From: Halichondria panicea
Taxonomy: Eukaryota > Porifera > Demospongiae > Suberitida > Halichondriidae
Length of the DNA stretch: 64,000 bases
NCBI RefSeq assembly: GCF_963675165.1
Contig: NC_087385.1
Coordinates: 6,560,912-6,624,911 of the forward strand
Reading direction: 5' to 3'
Below, piece by piece: positions 22,535 to 33,159 of this stretch; position 1 is the first letter of the stretch; each line of letters opens with the position of its first letter. Both the position numbers and the translations under genes were made by a program. A model generated the notes under the pieces. That model did no database searches. It worked only from the letters and a program-made list of their open reading frames with translations, and had not been told where the DNA came from.

Positions 22535-24566
22535 TCATTGCCTCATGTTGACATCATCATAGATATCACTAGTCTGTTCTAGTCCATCCTCACGCTCGGC
22601 AACGGTTACATAGCTAACATTTACATTTAACATGAGTTTCTCGTCCACACTTTCGTACGCTGGGGGGAGGGGTTCCGACATATCACACAGGGGGTAGTCA
22701 AACTCGTGCTCTTGTAGAGAGGAGGTGGGTGGGGCAGTAGCGAGGGTGTTGGGTTGAGGCTGAGCCATCTCACACACACCGTACACCACGTTGTTCTGAC
22801 ATGGTATGTCATTGTTGGTTGTTCCTCCAATAACTGTAGGGAGAGCAACCATGCAGTTATTATTATACACACACACAGAGATGGACCTACTGTATCGTGC
22901 TGACTCTTGCTTGTTCTTCACGAGAATGACTATGACTACAATCAGCACTGCAATCAGCACAATGACAACCAGTCCCCCCACCACACCACCAGCTATAGCA
23001 GCTGTTGCATCATCTGATATCATCTCTAAGAATAAAAAGCAAACACGATGAAAGACTTACAAAGCATTCACTATATGAAACTAAATAGGCTGTCAAGTGT
23101 GATAAGGAAGTTAGTGTTTACCTTGTGTCTCCACACTGCACGTCTCTCCAGTGAAGCCAGACACACACTCACAACTGAAGGAGTTGACACCATCCACACA
23201 CACACCATTTCCACTGCAGTTCCTATTCTCACAATCATCAATGTTGGTCTCACAATCAGCACCAGTGTAGCCAGGTTCACAGTCACATAAGAACATGTTC
23301 ACCATGTCAACACAACGACCATTTCCGCTGCAATTTTCGTTAACACAATCATCAATATCATCACAATCAGCACCAGTATAGCCAGGATCACATGAGCAGG
23401 TGTAGGAATCAAGGCCGTTATTACACGTTCCTCTCTTATTGCAATTTGTGTTGAAACAAAAATCTTGACTCTCACAGTTTTCACCAAAGTAGAGAGGGTT
23501 ACAGTCGCAAGTGAAACCATTAAATCCATTCACACATGTTCCTCGTTCACTGCATGTGACAGCATTGGACTCACAGTGATTGAGTATCTCACAACTGCTT
23601 CCAGTGTAGAATGGAGCACAGGACAGTAGCACTAACAGTGATAGCAGCCCTGTTACCAGTAACTGTGCCTCCTGCTGTGGTTCCAACTGGGAGAATAGTA
23701 CGATTAATAATACTCACATCAAATCTAAACCTTTCAATAACATCTGTGCCATCATCATCCAAATCAAACACTTGTATATAAAGCTGAGCTCCCTGCAATA
23801 ACAAGAGATGGTAAATTGAATTACAAACGACAGTGATCAATACCTCCCAGGCTGTCGATATTCCAGTCAGATTGAACGGATTAGGGAGTCCTAGTACAGT
23901 AGGTTGTGAGAAATCAATGGTTGCCCCATCAACAACATTGGTGCTATTTGCAATAAATCCAGGCTCAGTATTGGGACACTCTATAGTAGCAGTCCCTGTG
24001 AACCGTGGCCTCAGACAGTAGGTGAAGTAGGTGTCACAGCGCTCCTCTCCGTTACATGGTGTTGCACCGTTGAATCCCGGTGGTGAATCACAACATCGGT
24101 TGTCTGAGCGTGTGTTGAATCCATGATTGTAGGAGACCACCCTCACTTGTAGCACATAGTCTGCAGACACCAGTACACTGAGCTGCAAGCATTGGGAGTA
24201 TCAACTGCATATATAATATAGCCTCGTTCCCAGGCCGATTTTTCTTTAAAAAGAACGGAAGGGACATTTTTCTCCCTTAGAGAAAAATTGGCCTGGGAAT
24301 GAGGCTATAATCATTGACTATCATAATAATTATTATAACTGGTGAACGTTTTAATTTGGCGATTTGGCAAATTTTACCGAAGATTGCTATTTAAAACCGC
24401 CAAATTACCGGTGGTCATAATATCATTGCTGTAGTAGCCACAAAACACCAAGTCGATTCAAATGGTTCATTCACCAAATACAAATGTTCCAGTTATACGG
24501 TATTGTACAACTCACCTTCCCCAGCCATAGACACAGGCAGCTCATACACAATACAAGGACACTCAT
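22535..24566 (-). pseudogene. MNNL-EGF transmembrane gene (copy C, frameshifted)
   Basis: Five exons at the positions expected from copy B: 24516-24566, 23844-24182, 23122-23792, 22891-23025, 22535-22833. All splice sites, four EGF repeats, the membrane segment and the tail (PPAY, VSYVTV) are recognisable. In exon 3 (near 23620-23630) the segment encoding VTVLCAPFY is two bases shorter than in copy B, which shifts the frame and truncates the protein just before the first EGF repeat. As it stands it would encode a secreted MNNL-only product. It is a young pseudogene, a null allele or a sequence error. Confidence 0.75.
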
Positions 24567-25112
24567 TCTCAGCAGTATGTAGTATCTGAATAGCCAGTAA
24601 CTATCTCGTTTGTTCAGCTATTTGTTCATGATCTGGAGACCACTCTCGGGATTGATTATAGACTGCCCCAGCGGAATGCAATTAGAACAAAAGTGCTGTT
24701 ACAAATGTAAATATGTGTGGGTGTATAATCATCAGCTTCAAGTCACTTTGGGATGACTCTCAACTGCTTTAGCTATACTAGAGTATACCATGCACTAGCT
24801 CACCTTCCCCAGCCATAGACACAGGCAGCTACACAATACATGGAACAATACTGGCTATAGATCTATTAAATACAGCAAATACATAGACTAATAATAATTG
24901 AAGCTTTACAACATGCTGAGAGAAAATAATGGTGATGTGATGAGACTATGCAAGTAACATGTTGAGGGTTATGTCCTGGTTTGCAGACATATCAAGCTAA
25001 AAAGTTATACTTACGCTTTACATAAACAAACACTTAGAGCAAGGACATACTAGGTGGAATATAATTATGAATCAAAGTTGCAGGGCTAGTGAAATGTGCC
25101 CAGAAGTGATCA
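24567..25112. other. Third copy of the array spacer
   Basis: Homologous to the A-B and B-C spacers, with small deletions. It contains the decayed exon-1-like stretch at about 24797-24842. It marks the upstream edge of the tandem array. Confidence 0.65.
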
Positions 25113-25208
25113 TCATTGCCTCATGTTGACATCATCATAGATATCACTAGTCTGTTCTAGTCCATCCTCACGCTCGGCAACGGTTACATAGCTAACATTT
25201 ACATTTAA
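25113..25208 (-). pseudogene. Fourth, fragmentary copy of the last MNNL-EGF exon
   Basis: The final 96 bases of the last coding exon and the 3' flank match copy C closely (encoding NVSYVTVAEREDGLEQTSDI and the terminal residues). The similarity then stops abruptly and unrelated AT-rich sequence follows. It is the remnant of a further tandem unit: stop codons of B, C and this fragment are spaced 2,642 and 2,578 bases apart. Confidence 0.85.
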
Positions 25209-25368
25209 TTAATAAGAGAAGATCAGCTATTATAGAGTTTGATAAAAACATTGTTTTTTGCTATTACAAATTGAAACATTTATCTTAATGTAGCGTATGT
25301 ACTATAATCTTGCTACAGTTCATGAGTTTCTGCTTGCTAGGAATTTATACATTCAGTTCTACCGTGCA
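25209..25368. other. AT-rich spacer
   Basis: Sequence between the fourth array fragment and the stop codon of the YHYH gene. Nothing recognised. Confidence 0.6.
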
Positions 25369-27093
25369 TTAAGCAATTACAGCAATGAAGATAAGCAGCA
25401 CTAGTGTGCCGATCATAGCCTGTGCCTTGTTGGCACTATTATCACCGACGGGCGGAACAAAACCAGGATCTTCAGCTAGGCCCTCAGGGCAACCGTAGTC
25501 ATTGCCATTAGCAAAAGACAGTTGGCCTTGGTTATTTTCTACTCGAGGGCAGCCTTTGAAACAACCGATTATCCATGGAAACTGATCAGGGATATGATAA
25601 GGCCACTCCAAGTGATACTCTGGTTTCTGGTCCACCGCCCGCATCAGATTTTATTCTTGGATTTCTATCTCATTACAGTAGAACCTCGATTATCCGGCCC
25701 TCCATTATCCGGAACCTCGATTATCCGGCTTGGCAGTTTTCTTTTTATCAGATTAAATAATTCAGAAAATGGGCGTGTCCCTAAAATGCGCATGCGCGTT
25801 GCAGCTGTTACCATGGAGACATGCCTGCTTATCTTCTGCGCATGCGCAGACAACCATGCGGCACTGCTGTTTATCAATAAAGTGGGTGGATCAAGGCGTG
25901 GTTTATCTATTCGATTATCCGGCATATTCACTTATCCGGCCTGCTTCTGGAACCAAGGTGTCCGGATAATCGAGGTTCTACTGTATTGGATTTCTATCCC
26001 ATTATTTCTACTACGCATGCGCATAATGGTCCATGCGGTACAAAATAGTGTGATAATGATATTCATTTGCAAAATAATGAGTTCATATGATAATGACATA
26101 ATGAGAAAGCCGCCCGCCCGCATGCAATTAGAAAAACTTCAGGACCAGAAACCAGAGTGTCACTTGGAGTGGCCTAATGATAGGTCATAACTCCATCAAT
26201 CTCGTGGGTGTGCCCACTGCATCGATCCAGGTCTGTAGGTACTTCACCGTTGAGTGAATAGCGGCCGTAAATTCCAAATCCATCATACATCCATCCCAGA
26301 CGAGTCGAGTGCTGTCCAGCAGTGTCGATAGGAAGACCACAACGCTCACGACCAGCGTTACTAGCAGTGAATGTTGCACCAGAATGAACATGGTACTCTA
26401 AGTCGATTGGAGTAGGATGTCCCCCACAATAGTCTATGGTATCACCTTCGGAGCCCACTGCGTCCCCCACAATAGTCTATGGTATCACCTTCGGAGCCCA
26501 CTGCGTCCACCCATATGCTTGGAGCATTTGCATCTGTAGTTGGGCAAGCTGAGCCAAACCCACACGGAGAGCTGCTCCCATAGATGTATACACCGTTGTC
26601 GAAGAGACCGATCGAGCCAAGGACAGGGGTCGGAGTCGCCTCTAGGTAAGTGATTCCGTCAAAATCTGAGAGAGCAGTCACAATTGGGACAGGGGTTGTT
26701 GCAAAGCGAGGGGTGAGGGGAATTTCAATGGTTCGATCATTTATGCACGCCTCTTGCATCACGGTCCAGTTTTGTGGATAGGGGGGACAGCTTGTAGTTT
26801 GAATGAGGCGATAGTTGCTGCTAGCTGTCACAATGACTGGCTGGAATGGTTCTTGCATGGGACATCGTGTAAGGTTATTGCCTGCACATGTAAGGTCTCT
26901 TTGCTGCCCACCACCTCCAGGAGGGCGAGGCGGCTGGGCTATCACCACTGAAGCACACAGCACCAACACTGCTAGGGCCTGTATAATAGTAGAGTATGCA
27001 GTGACTTCAATGGCTGCTAGATGTCTAAAGCATGCAGTTAGTTACATGTAGATCGTGACAAACCAACTTATTCTAGCAGCTCACCTGAAACAT
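25369..27093 (-). CDS. YHYH-domain secreted or surface protein, coding region interrupted
   Basis: Exon 1 is 27085-27093 (MFQ), then exon 2 from 26978 completes a signal peptide (MFQALAVLVLCASVVIAQ). The body has GVYIYGSS, DAVGSEGDTIDYCGG, LEYHVHSG, YDGFGIYGRY and FPWIIGCFKG, the pattern of YHYH domains found in marine bacteria and some eukaryotes; biochemical function unknown. A hydrophobic C-terminus (IGTLVLLIFIAVIA) suggests a GPI-type or membrane anchor. Two oddities interrupt the reading frame: a 43-base tandem duplication at 26421-26506 that can be read as an intron (26446-26488), and a TIR element of about 576 bases between GVMTYH and the last block (25369-25599). Without splicing of both the protein is broken. 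Confidence 0.75.
25600..26175. mobile_element. TIR element inside the YHYH coding region
   Basis: The ends are inverted copies over about 33 bases, beginning AGGCCACTCCAAGTGA and running into CTCTGGTTTCTGGTCC, with one mismatch. ATGATA flanks both sides (25594-25599 and 26177-26182, one extra base on the right) as a likely target duplication. No transposase is visible. It is interrupted by a pogo-like MITE. It lies between sequences that encode adjacent parts of the YHYH domain. Confidence 0.65.
25676..25983. mobile_element. pogo/Tigger-like MITE with NRF1-like and X-box-like motifs
   Basis: Terminal inverted repeats CAGTAGAACCTCGATTATCC and complement, flanked by TA on both sides, are typical of the pogo/Tigger branch of Tc1/mariner. 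308 bases, no transposase. The interior carries TGCGCATGCGCG (25787-25798), GTTACCATGGAGAC (25807-25820, close to an RFX X-box) and TGCGCATGCGCA (25837-25848). Confidence 0.85.
26421..26506. repeat. 43-bp perfect tandem duplication in the YHYH gene
   Basis: Two identical 43-base copies start at 26421 and 26464. On the minus strand each holds CGAAG|GTGATA, so the duplication creates GT at 26488-26487 and AG at 26447-26446 around exactly 43 bases. Splicing there restores the frame and the sequence DAVGSEGDTIDYCGGHPTP; without splicing the duplication shifts the frame. Confidence 0.85.
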
Positions 27094-27361
27094 GGTAGAT
27101 AATAGTTGACAGAGCTAGGGAGATTTTGTAGCAGGTAGAGACACCTCAATACACCATTAATATTAAACAGCTGCATGCACAGTGTTATTATACAATGTGT
27201 AGGAGTAGCTCACATGCTCAGTGGAATGGTAATTAACTCAATGCTAGCGCTGTTCATGAATAACAGTATCATAAAATAATATGATCATCAATAATCATCA
27301 TTATCAAAGAATGCACTATACACAGTATACATGCACACAGAGATAAGTCAGTGTTTATTGT
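27094..27361. other. Short spacer YHYH/CCDC40
   Basis: Promoter side of the YHYH gene and 3' flank of CCDC40, both on the minus strand. No other feature recognised. Confidence 0.6.
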
Positions 27362-30300
27362 TTATGCTAGTTCAGTCTCTTTGTGAATAGCTCCCGAGCG
27401 TTGAGACGACAATCTGGACTTGATGGACATCGACATGTTTCTCAACTGACTGCGACAAGTAGGAAAGTCTGATTCGAGTCTCTCCAGTATGGCGTGTAAC
27501 GAGCGCAGCTTCTCCTGTTGTCTCTGCCACTCCCCCTCTCTAGCTTCCTTGGTTTTGTTGAGCAGCTTGTACTTGCCATCTCTCGCAGCATTCATGTACT
27601 TAACCCTCGCCTGACTCGAAATAAGCTCACCCATGTTCTGTGAACAAAAAAAACAGAGCCTATCAATTGCAATTATAAAGTCCATCAAAACAAGTATAGA
27701 GTAATCTATGTAACATTGCCTATAATATTATTGTATACACTAATTATCAACATGACATCACTTCATTGTACCTGTTTCTTTTTCTCCTCAGCATAAATGA
27801 GTTGTGCGTGTAGTCCCTCCAGAGTGGCCCTCAATTCTTGACAGTTTAATTTCCTCTCCTCTAGTTCATTAGCAACGCTTCCCTGTGTAGACTGGAGCTC
27901 ACGGGCCAGACTCTCGTGCCTGCATGGAGTGACAACATGACAAAGTGTACTAAAATAAAACTCTTACTTCGATATTTCTTGTGTTGTTTGTTTGATTTGC
28001 CGTTGCAAGTCCATAATCTTTTTCTTTAAATAACCCTTTGTCTGATCCATTTTCCCAGACTTGGTTTGAGCCTCACCTCTGAAACAACATAATTATAATA
28101 CATACATAATTTGTCATTTCAGATCAGACCCACCTTAGCATGATGGCTTCTCTTCTGTAAACCGCCTTCTCCATATCTTGTATCATTTTCTCTTGCTGTC
28201 TCATCAGTTGGTCATGTCGAACCTGTGAGGGTAGTTAGAATGAGTTCACAGAACAACTATACATCAAAATGCACGTTCAATGAAAAATAAGTTTGTACCT
28301 GCATTCGATGAATCTCAGCTTTCATGGCTCTGACCTCAGCCTGACCAGCCTCAGAGTTGACTGCTTCCTTCATCTCACGAGACACTTGGATCTTTTTCTC
28401 CCAGAGCATAATCTGACGTCTGAGTGTGGTTAGGATTACTAACGTACGGACGGGACACATGAACAGTACTTACTCTGACTCCACTACACTGTTGAGAAGT
28501 CTCTCTTTCTCCTCTTGCAACTGGTCTATGTTTGACTGTATTTGAATGGATTCCAACTCTGACTCCTATAGCGTAGAAAAAAGAATGCATAGCAACAATG
28601 TGCATATATTGTCCTGCTAGTATACTAGGTTCAATTCAATAATAAATTAATGACCAAAAATTATAATTATTATAAGTAAGTGTAGCATTACCTTGAGTGC
28701 ATTAATGAAATCATTCTCTGTGAATATGTTTCCCTGAGCAAGTCTCTCCTGTTGCCCCCTCTTGTTTGTGATGAGGGTATTGAGGCGAACCATGTCCTTC
28801 TGTAGAGACCCTATCCCATACTCCACACGACCTCGCTCCTTCTCCTCGTGGTTTAGCAGGCCTACACGGGGGAGGGAGGGGAACAATCGGCTGACAACTA
28901 ATCAATCACTTACTGTAACTGTATATACATTCCAGACAAAAATTGTTTGTGTGCAGCACTAAGACCCACTAACCTACATTCTTTGCATGTACAAAGGAAT
29001 GCTACAGTGTAAACAAAATACTGTACAGTGTTGCAATGTTACGAACCATCAGTCCTGATCTTTTTCTGATCAAGGATGAGCAGTTGCTTCTTGAGTGAGT
29101 CGACAGCCTGAGACTGCTCGTCAGATTGCCTTGTCTTCTTGACCAGGTCGTTCTGTTGTCGTAGCCAGAACTGCTGCATCTGAGTGCACCTGTCCACACT
29201 GTTGTCAATCTGCTTCTGGAGACCATCAATCTTAAGCTCCAACGGGCCCAAGTCCTCACCCTGTATTGGATAATAATTATTATTACTAAAAGGCTGTAGC
29301 AAAGCTATAACTTGACACACAATACATCATTATTGTACACACTCACCCCTTCCATTTTGGATATCTTTTGCTCAATTTTTTTGTTGAATTGATCAACTTG
29401 TGTTTGCTTCCTCTCAATCAAAGCGTTGTTCTTGGCAATCTCAGCCTCAGCCTTGGAGATGAGCTCATTCTTCTCTTGGGTGGCTGCATTGTGTTCATCC
29501 AGGGTTTGCTGAAGCCTCCTCAGCTGACCAGTCACATGGGACAGCTGGAGACGAGACTGCGATATCTCATTCTCCACATTGGCAAGCAAGATATCCTGTA
29601 GGACAAAAAAAAGAAGATGTCATCATAAAATCAGATATGTTGTGTGTACAGAAACGTGGGTTTATAACTCACCAATTCATCAGACCTCTTCCGGATTTTT
29701 GTTACAGAGTTCTGAGTGTAGCGAGTGGCCTTGTCCATGGTGAGGCGCTGCATCATCTTCTCCATGACTGCATCCTCCAGCTTGTGCTTCTCCAGTGACT
29801 CTCTCTGGGTCTGGGTCCTGATGGACTGCACCTCATTCTGCTTCACTACACAGTCCTGGGGAGGGGGAGTGCTTTAGATAGGGAGAGTCAACAGTTAAAG
29901 TATGCCATCTTCATGATATTGATGAGGTGGTATAATTATGGCTATGAGATAATCTGGTAAGGTACTCTGAACTAGGCCCAAAAGATGAATAATTTTATAG
30001 CCTATTATAAATGTGCTGTTGTACTCACAGTTCTTGCTTTGGCTAGTGACTGCTCTGTCTCCTGCAAGGTCCTGGTGTAGGTCATGTACTCCACTTTGAG
30101 AGCTTCCTTCTTCATCATGGAGGAATCTATTTGCTTCTTAATGTGCCCAATATCAGCGTTGAGTTTATTGAGCATCATGGTGAGCTCCTCGTTGCGTTCC
30201 TGCTCTTTGTTGACGCCCTTCTTGTAGTTGTCAATCTCTGCCTCCAGACTACGCATTTGCTGATGCTGGGCACTGTAGATGGTACGTTTGTGAACTAGAA

Positions 30301-31650
30301 TGTTTAACACCACAGAGACTTACTGCACAGCAGACACCATTCCAGCATAAGCATCATCCCTCCTGCGCATTCCTATGAGAGCATTATTCCACTGCTGAAC
30401 AAGCTTCTTCTTCTCCAATAGCACAGTCTACAAGCACACAGAGGCAACAATCACATTACCGTAGAGACTGTCAGTGTAGAGTACTCACCTCTAACTCCAT
30501 AGTGGCGTCAGTGAGTATCTCCCTGATGGCCTTGGTCTCCTGGGCCTGTGCAGTGCACTGTGCCTGGGCTAGGCCCAACTGCTCCTCCAGATTGTTCAGC
30601 TCTGAAGTCAGGTGCTCAACATATACATCCTGCAATGAATCAGTAGTTAAGTGCATATCTACAACAAAAGGAGATAAAGACTGACCTGCTGTAATTTGTC
30701 TCTCTGAGCCTTGGTCACATCTAAGGTGGCTTTCTCGGTGACCCTCTTAGTGAGAGCAATGTCGTCTTTGATAGTGGAATGGGCCTCATCCAGATAACGC
30801 AATCTAGCTGTTGTGCTCTCCACCTCATGACGAAGCTGTAAGGCTGGTGAGACAGGTAACGATAAACAAGACCTTGGGTATAGATATAATCTTGCTTACA
30901 TTGTTGCCTCTCTTTCTTCAGTTGATCTTGCATGTTCCTATAGAGCTGCCGAACATCACTGAGAGTCTTCTCTCTCTGCTCTCTGAATTGGCTCATACTC
31001 GACAGTGTGTCCTGTTCCTGCTCCAAGAGCATCTGCTGTCGGGCCAATTGCTGCTGAATGCCATACAACTCTACACCGAGGCTCTCACGGTTAGTTTGAA
31101 GACTCTTTAACGTCTCATTCTTAGGTAGAAGGATAATTATAAATCACTGCTACGAGTATCATAAGTGAATCACCTTTTCACGAAACTCAATTTCTAGTTT
31201 CTCATTCTGTCTGCTCAGTTGTTCTTTGAGGGCGGCTTGGACCCTTTGCATAAGAGGCTGTAAGAACAAGTGAAATGTCAATCAAACTATCGTATTCGAG
31301 TGCAGCACATAATTATGCAAATAGTGACTTACATGACTTGGATCCAGGACCACCAGCTCATTCTCATCATCAGTGTCTTCTTCATAACTTTCATCATGGT
31401 CTGTATGGAATGGGTAAGGATCATCATCAACATAAAGTACATGTGAAGTACACTAATACAGCCTAATAATTAAATTTTTTTATACTGCTATTTTACCTGG
31501 TAGGATGATAGCGTTCATCTGGGGATCTCCACTAGCTTCAAGAGCATCATCTGAAGTTGTGCATACACATAAAATTCCTCATTTAGCTACCAGTTTACAC
31601 TGACCTTGAACCTCACTTTCACTGAAGACTGGAGATAGATCTGTACTCAT
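27362..31650 (-). CDS. CCDC40: Coiled-coil domain-containing protein 40 (ciliary ruler)
   Basis: CCDC40, with CCDC39, forms the 96-nm axonemal ruler that places inner dynein arms and the dynein regulatory complex in motile cilia. Nineteen exons on the minus strand (first 31605-31650, last 27362-27637; others include 30900-31119, 30029-30272, 29347-29595 and 29047-29260) join in frame to 923 residues, shorter than human (1,142) mainly at the acidic N-terminus. Matching blocks are [28 protein letters not shown]-type repeats ([20 protein letters not shown]), [36 protein letters not shown] and [13 protein letters not shown]. Nearly the whole protein is heptad coiled coil. Presence of this gene implies motile cilia or flagella in the organism. 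Confidence 0.95.
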
Positions 31651-31872
31651 GCTGGTAGCTTTAGAGGTGCTTAGATTACTTGTTTTCTGTCTTTTGATGC
31701 TTGGTAATTAAAGCTTTCTTGTCGGCATGGAAACTCAATAGGGGGCGTGGTAATTCAGTTTTAGTAAACCGCGATTATTAATCAATGCAATTTGGGGACT
31801 TTCCCTAATTTGAGGGCTTTTCCCTGGACAACATTAAGTAATCATGATGGATATTAAGAGCGAGACAAAAGA
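31651..31872. promoter_or_regulatory. CCDC40 upstream region
   Basis: 222 bases between the CCDC40 start and the TAF9 stop, both on the minus strand. It must hold the CCDC40 promoter and the TAF9 3' end. No specific site assigned. Confidence 0.4.
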
Positions 31873-32817
31873 TTAATCCAGTTTAGATATGTGTGGCATG
31901 TTCATGATTAGTGTGTTAAGTGTAGTGTCTCTACTATTGTTAGTGTTCGTGTTCTTCCCAGTCAGTGTAGGCATGCTTGTTCCATTAGACCCAATGCCAG
32001 GAGGAGCTGAGCCGAGGGGACTGGTCAACTGTGTTCTTAGGGAAGAAGTGGCAGTAGTGGTCTGCTGCTTGGGTAGTCGGAACGTTGCAGATAGAGTTAC
32101 TTGAGGTTTCTGTACAGAGGGCTGCACAACAAAAATTGCTATCATGATTATAATTATAGCGTTAAAACTTACGGCTTTTTGTTTTTCCTTGAGTTTGTAG
32201 TTGTTAGCAGTAAGGCAATATCTTTCCGGGGGCAATCGAGGTCCAAACTTCTCAGGTATGAGGGGAAGAGGAGTGGAGTTTTTCTTCCGAGCAACTTCAA
32301 TCAGAAACTAGATTTTACAAAACAAAAACAAATGTATTAATTACCTTGGGAGCTAGCCAATGACAACAGAAGGCCTAATTGGAATTTATTTAACTCACAT
32401 CTCTGGGAGGGGGTGTGGCAAAGGAGTGGTCCACTCGGGTTTGCACGGCAAGTTTAACATCAGACACATCAATCTCCTTCTTCTGAGCATGCTCTGAATA
32501 CATCCGTGCGTCCTCCAGCACATTGGTGACATAGCCTGGGGACACAGACACAGTTGAACGCTTGTAGCCACTCTATACAACTGAGTGTCTTGTACGTACA
32601 TACGAACAAAGGTGTATATGGTAATCAGTCCATGCTGCTACTCACGAACAAAGGTGTATATGGTAATCAGTCCATGCTGCTACTCACGATAGCTGAACTC
32701 CAACATCTGATGGACGACATTGGGATCGTATTCTTGGACTCCCATTTCCTTAAGGATTGCCTCCATAACAGCTGCATCTTTGGGTCCAGTGGATCCATCA
32801 GCCCCGTCTTCAGCCAT
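31873..32817 (-). CDS. TAF9: Transcription initiation factor TFIID subunit 9
   Basis: Histone-fold subunit of TFIID and SAGA that pairs with TAF6. Four exons (32688-32817, 32399-32535, 32173-32307, 31873-32121) give 216 residues. The histone fold is evident: [62 protein letters not shown]. The conserved block [20 protein letters not shown] follows. The Ser/Thr-rich C-terminal tail is diverged and lacks the acidic end of the human protein. The start at MAEDGADG is preferred because an upstream in-frame ATG would add a non-conserved extension. Near the 5' splice site of intron 1 (32588-32690) there is a 49-base tandem duplication (starting about 32604 and 32653). It is divergently paired with CUL3. 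Confidence 0.95.
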
Positions 32818-33159
32818 TCTAGCTAGTGCGTAGCTCGGACAGAGAGTCAGTGAAGAGATTAGTACAAACAAATATAATGTGGATTATTTGGAATTAGACA
32901 ACTTGGAAAGTGCACGTGATAGATCTACTTCTTATGCGTTCAGCTTTGCTAATAATGTACAAAGATCTGGTCGTTTTTAGCGTATAAAGTTAGCTTATAG
33001 TGTTCTCTGCTGCTTATCCTGACCCCAGTGGATCATACAATACTTGTGTGCCGACTATTTCAGTGTGGAGAAGTGTGCTCTGGGTCTGTGACTCTTCAAG
33101 ATTGGTGATAATTTGTCAGAGTTGTGGTGTACAGTATAGAAACAGAGACAGTTGCAAGT
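32818..33159. promoter_or_regulatory. Bidirectional TAF9/CUL3 promoter region
   Basis: 342 bases between divergent start codons. No strong dyad seen. An E-box-like GCACGTG occurs near 32912. Confidence 0.45.

Noticed and set aside
26185-26391. Alternative minus-strand frame inside the YHYH exon
   Set aside because: It is out of frame with the conserved domain and shows no homology.
32818-32871. Upstream in-frame ATG for TAF9 adding a hydrophobic extension
   Set aside because: The extension is not part of the conserved protein, and TAF9 is nuclear; MAEDGADG is the better start.
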